Positions 22,821-33,896 are shown, numbered from the stretch's first letter. The stretch is DNA of 64,000 nucleotides from Pelobates cultripes (GCA_933207985.1 OW240921.1:113433334-113497333); one strand, 5' to 3'. Made by a program: numbers and translations. The notes: generated by a model not told the origin, from the sequence alone.

Positions 22821-23835
22821 TGTGGCAAACCTAGCCACTCGGACTATAACTGGACACTATGCCTTTAAGGGTTGCCTATAGATCTGGAGAGAAGATGCGT
22901 TGTACCTGTATGTGCCTGCTTCATGTATTCCCTGCATTGCCTGTACCTATCTGTTCCGCCGAATGCAAATGGCGGTTTGTATGGGGATTCTCGTTTGTTT
23001 CACGAACGGCACTTTGGAGGGCCGTTCGTGAACCGAACGCGATACCCCCTAATAGCCCACACACTTAGAGGCGTGTGGCACTAGTTAACCGATTGCAATC
23101 GGTTATTAGAGGCTCTCCTGGGTGGCCGTCGTTCGACTACCGACCATGCGGCGGTCGGCCATCTTGGATCCTTTGTTCCCCAGCGGGGTTATGTCGTCGA
23201 GCGCCTGGTACTAAAAACGGCTACTCGACGGCATGAGCCCCGCTGAGCCTCCAGGACGTTCGGGAGTTTCGGGACGTTCGGTATTTTGTTCCATAATAGC
23301 AATCGGTTCTTTTTGTATATTTTATATGAATTGTGTTGTTCGTGCGGCGTTCGGTTAGTTTAGCTGGGATCTGAGCGGTAACCTCACGAATGATACCCTC
23401 AGACCCCAGCTATCCGCCGAACGTCCATTCGTGTAAATCCACTATATATTCACCAAGTTATTGATTTTTATGCGAATTATCGGTTCTGCTGCACGAGGGG
23501 AGAGTCCACTTAACGGTGCATTCTGGGAAGACTATCCCTCTCGTGCAGCGGTGCCTGATGGGAGAAATATGGTGTAATGTAAGTCCCCCATGTAGTCCCC
23601 TCCTGTACAACCCCTGTAATGTCAGTTTGGAAACCCCTTGCATGGGGAATTGCATAAATACTGTGACCTGTGATTAAAACCTCAGTTGACTCCCAGCCTA
23701 TGTGTCGTCTAGTTCTTGGGAAGGAAGGGTTACTGCAGTGCTGTTTGGATTAATATATGCTGATTCCCTGGATTATCCTTTGTTGTTCCTGTTACCCAGC
23801 GGAGATATCGTGGATTATACTGCCTCTCCGCTACA
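22821..23835 (+). repeat. 5' LTR of the Gmr1 element
   Basis: 1015 bp, TGTGGCAAACC...CTCCGCTACA. Compared with the 3' LTR it lacks an 11-bp CATTGTTGCAA-type stretch in the CCGATTGCAATCGG palindrome (about 23085) and has one extra C near 23032. I see only about eight substitutions, most at CpG. It holds the promoter of the element. A likely polyadenylation region lies near its 3' end, but I could not place the R boundary. Confidence 0.93.
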
Positions 23836-23959
23836 ATTGGTGGCAAGCGACGGGATTGAATTTACACAGCAAAGCAACGTTCGGCAGATTTTTAAACGAA
23901 TCAAGGAACAAGCATTCGGGAATTAGCGCATTCGAATAAACCTCACGAACAGCAGGTGA
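23836..23959 (+). promoter_or_regulatory. Primer-binding region and gag leader
   Basis: Just after the LTR end, ATTGGTGGCAAGCGACGGG includes a TGG start as expected for pairing with the 3' CCA of a tRNA primer, offset 2-3 nt from the LTR. I could not assign the tRNA; the TGGTG start resembles several vertebrate gypsy primer sites. A short leader leads to the gag ATG at 23960. Confidence 0.5.
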
Positions 23960-24622
23960 ATGGGAACAGATTACGCCCTGCTAAAACGGAGCACATTAAA
24001 GGAGCTGCTGGAAGCAAGAGGAGCAATCGCCAGTAACAAGGCAAAGGCTGTCCTAATTACAGAGCTCATGGAAGGAGACAGAGCCGCAGCTGCTGCAGCA
24101 CCTCGAATGGAGGGACAAACCAACGAATTTACAGCGGAATTCCGAGCACGAATGGCTTTATTTCCTGAACCCCCATCTACAGAGATGATTAACCGGCTGT
24201 TCGCTGATGTACAGGAGTACATTATGGCTAGGGGACCGCCAGGGAACCAGCAAGCCGGGGAAAGAGCCGCAACGCCAGTCCATATTTTCCCAGGGAAAGC
24301 CAAAATCCCATATCAAGCCTTCAAAAGCTATGTGGAGACAGAGGGTGGCGTTGACGACTATTTACAGGATTTCGAGAGACTGTGTTTGCTGCACGAAATT
24401 AATGATGCAGACAGAGTACCCCTACTAGCGGGGAGATTATCTGGGCGAGCCGCCGAAGCGTACCGGGCAGTACCAGACGAGGATAGTAGAGACTACGCTA
24501 AAGTAAAACGGGCCATCCTAGCCCGGTATGCCATCACATCAGAGGCATACCGAAAGAAGTTTCGGGACATTAAAAAACCCATTAAGGACACACATGTGGA
24601 ATGGGCGCACCAGTTGCAATGA
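23960..24622 (+). CDS. gag: Gmr1 Gag, N-terminal part, ends at a premature stop
   Basis: 220 codons from ATG to TGA. The start LKRSTLKELLEARGAIASN resembles a SAP-type helix-extended-helix motif (about residues 8-42). An alanine-rich linker follows, then a capsid-like helical region (YVETEGGVDDYLQDFERLC, about 115-195), then the beginning of a SCAN-like domain (EAYRKKFRDIKK, about 197). The TGA is in the same frame as the long pol frame that begins 13 codons later, so it is a nonsense change within Gag, not a normal gag-pol boundary. It sits where a CGA would be one transition away. Gag assembles the particle that packages element RNA. Confidence 0.88.
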   Translation: MGTDYALLKRSTLKELLEARGAIASNKAKAVLITELMEGDRAAAAAAPRMEGQTNEFTAEFRARMALFPEPPSTEMINRLFADVQEYIMARGPPGNQQAGERAATPVHIFPGKAKIPYQAFKSYVETEGGVDDYLQDFERLCLLHEINDADRVPLLAGRLSGRAAEAYRAVPDEDSRDYAKVKRAILARYAITSEAYRKKFRDIKKPIKDTHVEWAHQLQ

Positions 24623-27600
24623 GCTGCCAAGGGGTGGCTGGAGGCCGCCCAAGTTGATACATTGGAGGGTCTGTTCCAGCTAATGGTACTGGAACAATTC
24701 TTCAATGGCGTCCCGACCTACCTACAAAACTGGATCCGGGACAGAAAGCCACACACCCTGCAGGAAGCGGCTAATATGGCAGACGATTTCCAGGACAATC
24801 GGAGAGATCAACCCATACCAACCCGAGCCACCATTCCCCCTACAACGACCAGCCCTCCAGGGGGCCCCGCAACTTACCAGCGACCAGGGGCAAACCAGAA
24901 TTCCTACCCCCCCAGATATTCAGCACGTCCACCAATCCGGTGCCATACCTGCAACCAACAGGGGCACATCCAGAGAGACTGCCCACGGAACCGGCCTCGA
25001 CCCAGCTGGAATAACGCCGCCCCGAGCAACCGTGCCGCAGTCCATTGTCTACAGGCCGAATCCTACCAAGATCTGGAGTTGGGGACAACCCGGGAGGAAC
25101 CCCTCGGTACTCTACATGAGGTGAACCCGATCCAGGCCGCCTCCGATAACCGCCAAGGGCACCGCCAGGAAGTACACATGGAGGGGAGGAAAGTACAAGG
25201 ACTTCGTGACTCTGGAGCCACCCTAACTCTAGTACGCAGTCATCTGGTACCAAAGCCCAAGCTCACGGGGGACTGTGTGGCTGTGCGGGTGGCTGGGGGA
25301 GCCATTTACAAAGTACCCACGGCCAAGGTGCACTTGAATTGGGGAGCGGGGCACGGGAATGTATATGTGGGGATGATGCAAGACTTGCCAGCGGATGTGA
25401 TTTTGGGCAACGATTTGGGGGAGCTGACTTCAGCTTTTGTTCCACAGCCCACCGTACAAGAAGCATACCCGGTTGTGACCCGGCAACAGGCCCGCACCAC
25501 TGCACCATCCGAACACTCTGAGGCTCAGGTAAGCAATGACCCTCCCCTACCCCCTATCATGCCCTGGGCCAATTCTATAGAGTTCGGGGCCGAAGTAGCC
25601 CTAGATCCCTCGTTACAGGTATACAAAGACCGCATGGATAAAAATCAAGCCGGGTTAGAGGGGGAAAGATATATCTGGGACAAAGGACTACTATATCGGC
25701 ACGCAGAGAAGGTAGTGTCCGGGTCAATACCGTTGCCCATTAAACAGCTAATAGTGCCTCGAAAGTATAGGTTAGAGCTGTTACGCATAGCCCATGATAT
25801 CCCTCTGTCTGGACACCTAGGCATCAGTCGGACCAAGCACAGGCTGACCCAAAATTTCTTTTGGCCAGGTATTTCTCAGGATATTAAGCGATATTGTCAG
25901 ACCTGCGATACCTGCCAAAGGGTAGGCAAGAGGGGGGACAGATACAAAGCCCGACTACGGTCTCTGCCCATCATTGAAGAACCATTCAGTAGGGTGGCAG
26001 TAGACATCATAGGTCCCCTCGCAAAACCCAGCCCCTCCGGCAAGAAGTATGTCCTAACTGTGGTGGACTACGCCACCCGGTACCCCGAGGCAGTGGCCCT
26101 AACGAACGTACACGCAGAAACGGTAGCCGAGGCCCTGATGAGGATATTCACCCGGGTAGGATTTCCCCGGGAGATTATCTCCGATAGAGGCACCCAGTTT
26201 ACTGCTGAAGTGACCCATCAGCTCTGGAAAATATGTGGGATACAACAAATCCTCAACTCCCCATATCACCCCCAGTCCAATGGGCTCTGTGAACGATTTA
26301 ACGGAACCCTGAAACAAATGATCCGCACGCTCATGGACACCCAAAAGGACTGGGAGCGGTTCTTACCCCACCTACTGTTCGCGTATCGAGAAGTGCCACA
26401 AGAATCCACCGGATTCTCTCTGTTCGAATTATTATTCGGGAGGAGAGTGAGGGGACCTCTTGACTTGATACGGGAACACTGGGAGGGAGACGAAACCATT
26501 AATGGCACCCCTATCTTACCATATGTGCTCGAGTTCAGGGAACGCCTGGAGAGGCTAACCCAGACCGTCCGAGACAATCTCCAGGTAGCGCAACAACGAC
26601 AGCGCCGATGGTATGATAAGGGAGCCAGGGACCGCAGCTTCCAGGTGGGGCAGAAAGTCCTAATCCTGCGACCCGTCCACAAAGATAAGCTGCAGGCTTC
26701 CTGGCAGGGCCCATACAAAGTGGTGGAACAGATCTGTGACACCACCTATGTGATCGGCCCGGTTACCGGCGTGGGAGGCAAACGCATGCTCCATGTGAAC
26801 ATGCTCAAGCCATACCACGAACGGACTGAGGAAGTCACCGCAATCTGTGCCCCTGCCACGGAAGATTTTGATAACCTACCCCTACCCGATCTCCTAGACC
26901 AAGAGGGCCAGAGCGGAGATCTGGGAGAGGTACAGCTAGGAGAAAGATTAAATGCCCAAGAACGGGCCCAGGTACAAAAGTTGCTTCGGGAAAAGAAGGC
27001 CACGTTTTCCAATTTACCCGGCTATACCCCGTTGGCTACCCATAAGGTAGAAACGCTAGATCCGACCCCCTTGCGCCAACCCCCATACCGCACTCCAGAA
27101 GCAGTCAAGGAAAATATGCGCAAGGAAATTGAGGAGATGATTCAGCTAGGAGTAATAGAGCACTCGGACAGCCCCTGGGCCTCCCCGGTAGTACTGGTGC
27201 CAAAACGGGACGGGACGACCCGTTTCTGCGTAGACTACCGACGGCTCAACGATAAAACGACCTCTGACGCATATCCCATGCCCCGAATAGACGAACTCCT
27301 CGACAAGATGGCCAGGGGTCAATACCTAACCACTATAGACTTGTGCAAAGGGTACTGGCAGATTCCCTTAGCGGAAGACGCCATCCCTAAGTCGGCTTTT
27401 GTCACCCCGTTTGGCCTGTATCAGTTTAAGGTCATGCCATTCGGGATGAAAAACGCTCCAGCTACCTTCCAGAGAATGGTGGACAGACTATTAGATGGGT
27501 TCCAGGAGTATGCCTGCGCGTATCTAGATGATATCGCCATATTCAGCCACTCCTGGCACGAACATCTGGTTCACATAGGAGCCATTCTAGACCGAATCCG

Positions 27601-28339
27601 AGAGGCCGGACTGACCCTAAAACCCAGCAAATGCCATATCGGTATGGCGGAAGTCCAGTATCTGGGGCACCGGGTAGGGAGTGGGCAACAGAAACCCGAA
27701 CCTGCTAAAATAGAGGCAGTCGCCCAATGGCCTACCCCTCGCACCAAGACCCAAGTGCTCGCCTTTTTAGGGACCGCCGGGTACTACCGGAAGTTTGTGG
27801 CCAACTATAGCGCCCTCGCCAAACCCCTCACAGACCTGACCCGCAAGAACCTCCCTAAGTTAGTAGTCTGGGCCCCAGAGTGTGAGCAGGCGTTCCAACA
27901 GCTCAAGACGGCGCTTGTTAACTCTCCTGTACTTTCTGCTCCTGATCCAACTAAACGCTTTCTCGTCCACACAGACGCTTCTATGTTTGGATTGGGAGCA
28001 GTATTGAGCCAAGTTGGACCCGATGGCGGCGAGCACCCCGTAGCTTACCTAAGCCGAAAACTGTTACCCAGGGAAGTAAGCTACGCCGCCATTGAAAAGG
28101 AGTGCCTGGCTGTGGTGTGGGCCCTCAAGAAGTTGCAACCCTACTTATACGGGCAACCCTTCACTTTACTCACGGATCACAACCCGTTGGTGTGGCTGAA
28201 CAGGGTGTCCGGAGACAATGCCAGGCTGCTGCGCTGGAGTTTGGCGCTGCAGCCTTTTGACTTTACTATCCACTACCGCCCTGGGAAGCAGAATGGCAAC
28301 GCCGACGGGTTGTCTAGACAAACAGACTTGGAGCCGTGA
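24623..28339 (+). CDS. pol: Gmr1 Gag C-terminus and Pol (PR-INT-RT-RH), one frame
   Basis: Continuous frame to TGA at 28339, same frame as gag. In order (codon numbers from 24662): SCAN-like helices LFQLMVLEQFFNGVPTYLQN (about 1-45); CCHC knuckle CHTCNQQGHIQRDC (about 95-108); aspartic protease with LRDSGATLTLV (about 183); integrase zinc region (H-x-H, then CQTCDTCQR, about 375-420) and catalytic D, D, E in VDIIGP, ISDRGTQF and NGLCERFNG (about 440-545); RT with FCVDYRRLND and CAYLDDIAIF (about 850-965); RNase H with HTDASMFGLGA, AIEKECLAVVW, LTDHNPLVW and NADGLSR (about 1100-1220). All catalytic signatures are present. The integrase-RT order is confirmed directly. Confidence 0.95.
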   Translation, partial: AAKGWLEAAQVDTLEGLFQLMVLEQFFNGVPTYLQNWIRDRKPHTLQEAANMADDFQDNRRDQPIPTRATIPPTTTSPPGGPATYQRPGANQNSYPPRYSARPPIRCHTCNQQGHIQRDCPRNRPRPSWNNAAPSNRAAVHCLQAESYQDLELGTTREEPLGTLHEVNPIQAASDNRQGHRQEVHMEGRKVQGLRDSGATLTLVRSHLVPKPKLTGDCVAVRVAGGAIYKVPTAKVHLNWGAGHGNVYVGMMQDLPADVILGNDLGELTSAFVPQPTVQEAYPVVTRQQARTTAPSEHSEAQVSNDPPLPPIMPWANSIEFGAEVALDPSLQVYKDRMDKNQAGLEGERYIWDKGLLYRHAEKVVSGSIPLPIKQLIVPRKYRLELLRIAHDIPLSGHLGISRTKHRLTQNFFWPGISQDIKRYCQTCDTCQRVGKRGDRYKARLRSLPIIEEPFSRVAVDIIGPLAKPSPSGKKYVLTVVDYATRYPEAVALTNVHAETVAEALMRIFTRVGFPREIISDRGTQFTAEVTHQLWKICGIQQILNSPYHPQSNGLCERFNGTLKQMIRTLMDTQKDWERFLPHLLFAYREVPQESTGFSLFELLFGRRVRGPLDLIREHWEGDETINGTPILPYVLEFRERLERLTQTVRDNLQVAQQRQRRWYDKGARDRSFQVGQKVLILRPVHKDKLQASWQGPYKVVEQICDTTYVIGPVTGVGGKRMLHVNMLKPYHERTEEVTAICAPATEDFDNLPLPDLLDQEGQSGDLGEVQLGERLNAQERAQVQKLLREKKATFSNLPGYTPLATHKVETLDPTPLRQPPYRTPEAVKENMRKEIEEMIQLGVIEHSDSPWASPVVLVPKRDGTTRFCVDYRRLNDKTTSDAYPMPRIDELLDKMARGQYLTTIDLCKGYWQIPLAEDAIPKSAFVTPFGLYQFKVMPFGMKNAPATFQRMVDRLLDGFQEYACAYLDDIAIFSHSWHEHLVHIGAILDRIREAGLTLKPSKCHIGMAEVQYLGHRVGSGQQKPEPAKIEAVAQWPTPRTKTQVLAFLGTAGYYRKFVANYSALAKPLTDLTRKNLPKLVVWAPECEQAFQQLKTALVNSPVLSAPDPTKRFLVHTDASMFGLGAVLSQVGPDGGEHPVAYLSRKLLPREVSYAAIEKECLAVVWALKKLQPYLYGQPFTLLTDHNPLVWLNRVSGDNARLLRWSLALQPFDFTIHYRPGKQNGNADGLSRQTDLEP

Positions 28340-28420
28340 TTCGTGAGTACTCCTCCGGACATCCCCAAGCCGATCCGTTGGGATCAGACTGTGTATGCTG
28401 GCTTGGTTCTGGGGGAGCAT

Positions 28421-29445
28421 TGTGGCAAACCTAGCCACTCGGACTATAACTGGACACTATGCCTTTAAGGGTTGCCTATAGATCTGGAGAGAAGATGCGT
28501 TGTACCTGTATGTGCCTGCTTCATGTATTCCCTGCATTGCCTGTACCTATCTGTTCCGCCGAATGCAAATGGCGGTTTGTATGGGGATTCTCGTTCGTTT
28601 CACGAACGGCACTTTGGAGGGCCGTTCGTGAACGAATGCGATACCCCCTAATAGCCCACACACTTAGAGGCGTGTGGCGCTAGTTAACCGATTGCAACAT
28701 TGTTGCAATCGGTTATTAGAGGCTCTCCTGGGTGGCCGTCGTTCGACTACCGACCATGCGGCGGTCGGCCATCTTGGATCCTTTGTTCCCCAGCGGGGTT
28801 ATGTCGTCGAGCGCCTGGTACTAAAAACGGCTACTCGACGGCATGAGCCCCGCTGAGCCTCCAGGACGTTCGGGAGTTTCGGGACGTTCGGTATTTTGTT
28901 CCATAATAGCAATCGGTTCTTTTTGTATATTTTATGTGAATTGTGTTGTTCGTGCGGCGTTCGGTTAGTTTAGCTGGGATCTGAGCGGTAACCTCACGAA
29001 TGATACCCTCAGACCCCAGCTATCTGCCGAACGTCCATTCGTGTAAATCCACTATATATTCACCAAGTTATTGATTTTTATGCGAATTATCGGTTCTGCT
29101 GCACGAGGGGAGAGTCCACTTAACGGTGCATTCTGGGAAGACTATCCCTCTCGTGCAGCGGTGCCTGATGGGAGAAATATGGTGTAATGTAAGTCCCCCA
29201 TGTAGTCCCCTCCTGTACAACCCCTGTAATGTCAGTTTGGAAACCCCTTGCATGGGGAATTGCATAAATACTGTGACCTGTGATTAAAACCTCAGTTGAC
29301 TCCCAGCCTATGTGTCGTCTAGTTCTTGGGAAGGAAGGGTTACTGCAGTGCTGTTTGGATTAATATATGCTGATTCCCTGGATTATCCTTTGTTGTTCCT
29401 GTTACCCAGCAGAGATATCGTGGATTATACTGCCTCTCCGCTACA
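28421..29445 (+). repeat. 3' LTR of the Gmr1 element
   Basis: 1025 bp, same ends as the 5' LTR. It is preceded by the short purine tract GGGGGAGCAT (28411-28420), the likely plus-strand primer site. It keeps the longer CCGATTGCAACATTGTTGCAATCGG palindrome that the 5' LTR has shortened. It is followed by the GTTAG target duplication. Confidence 0.93.
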
Positions 29446-32400
29446 GTTAGATATGGATAACCAAAGTTGGGGTGGTTCAAAATTCCCCACAATGATACAT
29501 GCTTCTTTAAGTGGAGAAAAAAAAAGAGGAGTAGCAATAGTATTTTCCCACACATTAAAAGTGGACATAATACATCAAATTAAAAATAAGGAAGGTAGAT
29601 ATGTTATAGTCTGTTGTAGATTGAATGAGATATCATATACATTGACTAATATATATCTTCCCAATGATTTTCCTGCCCTAACTTTAAAAAAGGTTTTAAG
29701 TTTAATGGAATCTATCAAAATAGGTACATGTTTGGTGGCTGGGGACTTTAACAGTGTATTGCACCCGATATTAGATAAGAAGACAACTTCAATATTACTA
29801 CATCAAAAAAGAACAGATACATTGGCAAAATCTATTAAGAGAAATATGATTAATTTTGATTATTTTGATCTTTGGATAACGACCAATCCTGATTCATTGG
29901 AATATACGTTTTTTTCACGTGTATATCTTTCGTATTCCCGAATAGATATGGTTTGGGGAAATATGATAGCATTGATGAATATTAAATATTATAAGATACT
30001 TGATAATACTTGGTCAGATCACAGTATTAATATGTGGGAGATGAAGAATCAATGGACCAGGATTGGTCGTGATACTTGGCGTATGGACGATAATTTGTTA
30101 AAATCTAAGATTAATCTTGATATATTGGAAAAACAAATAGCAACCTTCTTCCTTGAAAACGATCCAAATGACACCTCGTATACAAATAACTGGTGTGCTT
30201 TTAAATCCACCATGAGAGGAAACATAATAAGTATACAAACAAGATATAAAGTAGAAAATAATAGATCTTTTATGGTATTACAAGTAGAACTGAAAAAGAC
30301 TGCTAGTAAGAACAAGCAGTTTCCCTCTAAAGAAAATGCAGATGAACTAAAAAGTATTCAGAATAGAATTAATAATTTTCTTATAGCAAAGAATGTAAAA
30401 ATTAGGAATAAACTTAAAGCTAATTACTATTATAAGGGAAACCGAGCAGATAGAATTATGACCAAAAAATTAAGAGATAAAATTGGATCTAATAAAATAG
30501 TAAAGATAGAGGATGAAGATGGGGTATATCTGCACCCAAAAAAAATAGGTGAGAGATTTAATAAGTATTGTGAGGCTCTGTATAATTTAACTCCCTCGAT
30601 AACCAATGAGGAGGATTATTTGAGTAAAATTAATACACCTAAGCTTACAATAGAACAAATTAATAAGTTAAATACTTTAATTACAGCTCAAGAAGTAGAG
30701 GTAGTAATAAATAAATTAAAACCAGATAAGACGCCAGGTCCAGATGGTTTTGCAAATATATTTTATAAATCATTTAAAAAACTTATAGTTCCCCACCTAA
30801 CAGATATGTTTAACGAAATTGTATCAGTTGGTAAATTTCCTACCGAAATGTTGAGTGCAAATATTCTTCCAATTCTTAAAGATAATAAAGATACTCTAAA
30901 GGTAGAAAATTATAGTCCTTAATTAACACAGATGTTAAAAAATTTTCTTCAGTCTTGGCCCACAGATTAAGGGGATTAATGGATAATATAATTAAAAATG
31001 ACCAAATTGGTTTTGTACAAGGCAGAGATCCAGTAGATAACTCTAGAAGATTGTTGGACTTGATAGATGTATCTAGAAGAAATAACAAATCTTTATTTGT
31101 ACTGGCGGTAGATGCCGAGAAAGCATTCGACAGGGTCGGTTGGGATTTTTTAAGGAAAACTATGGAAAAATTTGGAATTCAGGGAAGGATGCTAAATGCT
31201 ATTTTGGCATTATATGAAGGTCCAAAAGCAAGAACAGTGGCCCCAAACATATGCGCAGAGTGGTTTACACTTAAAAATGGTACGAGACAGGGTTGTCCTT
31301 TGTCGCCGATTCTATAAATTATGACAATGGAGATCTTAGCTATTAATATAAGAGACAACCCTCAAATTAAAGGGGATTCAGACTCAAAGAGAAAGAATTC
31401 AAATTAAATCTATATGCAGATGATTTGATATTGACCCTAACCGACCCTGTCGAATCGCTTAAAGCTTTGATGGAAGAGATAGACAAATATAGTCTGATCT
31501 CAAACTATAAAATAAATGCAATTAAATCCACTTTTTTAGCAATAAATATTTCCAGAGACTCTATTCAACAGATTAAAGATAAATATAAATTTAATTGTAA
31601 TAAAAATATGTTATCTTACTTGGGTATAATTCTTACTGATGATGTAAAAGACATGCTCCAAACAAATTTTTTGAAAATATTTAGATCGACACATGAGTCG
31701 TTAAAGAGATGGAGACAAATTGAACTGTCTTGGTGGGGCAGAATTAATTTGGTCAACTCGTATTTACTCCCTAAATGGTCTTATCTATTCCGTATGATCC
31801 CCTTGAGAATGCCACAACCATGGTTATCTATGATACAACGAGATATAAATAATTTTATATGGAAAGGAAAAAGGCAGAGGATGAATAAGCAACTTTTGAT
31901 GCAGAAGAGCAGGAAAGGAGGGATAAATTTCCCAAATGTTAATATAACTTATTTAGCAAATATGATGTTCCATATATATAAGACACAATTACTACGTTCA
32001 GAGGAAGCTGGTTGGTACCAATTAGAAATGGAGATGGCAGAAATGGAAAATTTACATCAATTGATTTGGTTAACTAAACAAGATGAAAGAACCAAAAAGG
32101 CCTGTTCCTCCAATAAATGTCTGAAATCTATACTAATGGAGTGGGAAAAGTTGAGGATTAATAGTGGATTATGTAATAAAATATTGGGAAATTTTAACCT
32201 TAGTATTATCCAACTAAGGATGAAGGATCTAAATTTAAGGGAATGGACAAGGAAAGGTATTGACTCTATAAACCAAATAATAATGGGTGACAAAATTAAA
32301 TCATTTGAAAATTTGATACAAGAATTTTCATTACCTAGGAAGGAGTGGTATAATTATTTAAGAATTGGAAGTTTTATTAAACAATTTTTGCTATACCGAC

Positions 32401-33080
32401 CTACAGTGGGTATAGAAAATTTGATAGTTTTATTAAAAAATGAGAATGTACCGCAAATAGTCTCAAAGGCAAGGACTGCTCTCCTTCAAATTGAAGCTCC
32501 AAATTTAAATGTAAATATCCAAAAATGGAGTAAAGAGCTAAATGTACAGATTCTTAAGTCTGAATGGGATCAAGTATTATATCAAACAAGTAAGATAATT
32601 CATTGTTTGAACATTCTCGAGGTATTATTCAAATTAATGAACCGCTGGTATTTAGTCCCTACCAGACTATCTAAAATGTATACTTCCAATTCTTCAATCT
32701 GTTGGAGATGTAATGAAAAAGAGGTGACTTTTGGACACATATGGTGGGATTGCAGTAAGGTGAAAATTCTGTGGTATATGGCTTTCGAATCACTGGAATA
32801 CATTACAGAAATAAAAATCCCTAGAGGTCATCATAATGGCTTATTCCACTTAAATTTGCAATCACTCCTTTTTAAGGATAAATTTATATACGTCCATTTT
32901 GTAGCAGCAACAAAAATAATAATTGCAAGGAACTGGAAGAGTAGTGCAAATTTTACACAAGCCCAATTATATTCACAAGTTCAATATCAATTAAATATGG
33001 AGGCCTTGGGACATCAGTCAATAAAAATTAGAGACGTTAGTAATTTCTGGAAAGAAAAAGTGGAGAGTATGGTCAGATAA
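29446..33080 (+). pseudogene. L1 ORF2, main part: endonuclease, RT, C-terminal zinc motif
   Basis: It resumes the frame cut at 22820. Endonuclease motifs include CLVAGDFNSVL (29730) and the WSDHSI end (about 30017). RT motifs are TPGPDGFANIFYK (30730), VDAEKAFDRVGW (31110), RQGCPLSPIL (31290) and LYADDLI (31410-31430). The C-terminal CWRCNEKEVTFGHIWWDC motif (32700-32750) is the L1-clade zinc-like motif. The frame shifts near 30920 and between 31317 and 31425, so at least two breaks besides the LTR insertion. ORF2 protein supplies the nickase and RT for target-primed insertion. This copy is dead but fairly young. Confidence 0.88.
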
Positions 33081-33639
33081 AAATCTGGACAAAATAAAGT
33101 AAATAGAATAGTTTTTCTCTTTTTCCCACATCTTTACCTGCTTATTATCTTAAGGTAGCGAAATAGAGGTGCCACTGAAATACCCCAAGAAGAGTTTGCA
33201 ATGCATAAAAATAAATGTTTGTTTTTGTATGTTTGTTATGTATATCACACTAATGACGTCTGGAATGCCATCTACCTAATCTAAGTAATAACAAATAGTG
33301 AACTAAGTTGTTTTATATGGTAGATAAAATGTACTCTAATTTTAGAGGGAATGTTGGATAAAAAATTTAGCTATGTATACTGATTTTTTTTTTTTTTTTA
33401 ATATGGCATTTGGACTAGTTCCAGAAAATAATATAGTCGAATAATGAAAAGGGGAACAAGTTCTAATATCGTAAAGGGTAATCTGTAATATTTACTGAGT
33501 ATACATACAATTTCACAAGTTCTATCTAATTGGTGGTAGATGGCAACATTTTTTATGTTTTTTATATCATTACGGTTGATGGTAATGTCTTGTATGTTTA
33601 TATAAGAAAAACGAAATAAACAAATAAAAAAAAAAGAAG
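33081..33639 (+). other. L1 3' UTR and A-rich tail
   Basis: About 540 bp of AT-rich 3' UTR ending in CAAATAAAAAAAAAAGAAG, directly before the right AAAATTTCAT target duplication. The A-tail is typical of L1-clade elements. Confidence 0.75.
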
Positions 33640-33865
33640 AAAATTTCATATAGATATATAAGTTGTTTACATTTTTATTATTTTTAATTTTTTTAATTTA
33701 ATTTAATTTACTTATTATTTGTATTTTATAATAATATATATAGTTATTATAAATATATTATATATTTATGTGTGTAATTTAATTATAAGTGTATTTTTAT
33801 ATTAATATATGTGTATTAATATAAAAATACACTTAGAATGACATTATATATATGATATATACACA

Positions 33866-33896
<31 letters not shown>

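Larger units (their letters stand above)
22821..29445 (+). mobile_element. Gmr1-type Ty3/gypsy LTR retrotransposon, 6.6 kb
   Basis: A complete element: 5' LTR, primer-binding region, gag-pol, 3' LTR, and 5-bp target duplication GTTAG (22816-22820 and 29446-29450). Coding order is Gag, protease, integrase, reverse transcriptase, RNase H. Integrase before RT is unusual for Ty3/gypsy and is the mark of the Gmr1 group first described from cod and other deuterostomes. The LTRs are about 99% alike, so insertion was recent. One in-frame TGA (24620-24622) breaks gag-pol. It sits inside the endonuclease domain of an L1 on the same strand. Confidence 0.93.
20050..33639 (+). mobile_element. Full-length L1-clade LINE, split by a Gmr1 LTR element
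   Basis: The 5' end is GGGTGGAGCGTGATGACG at 20050. The 3' end is an A-rich tail at about 33617-33639. A 10-bp target duplication AAAATTTCAT flanks it (20040-20049 and 33640-33649), the hallmark of target-primed insertion. Without the 6.6-kb LTR element inserted at 22821 it is about 7 kb, with a CpG-rich 5' UTR, ORF1 (20760), ORF2 (from 22697) and a 3' UTR from 33081. ORF1 is intact; ORF2 is interrupted by the LTR element and by frameshifts near 30920 and 31318-31425. Confidence 0.9.

Noticed and set aside
24840..26745. Antisense open frames opposite the Gmr1 pol gene
   Set aside because: Shadows of a GC-balanced coding region; no conserved motifs.
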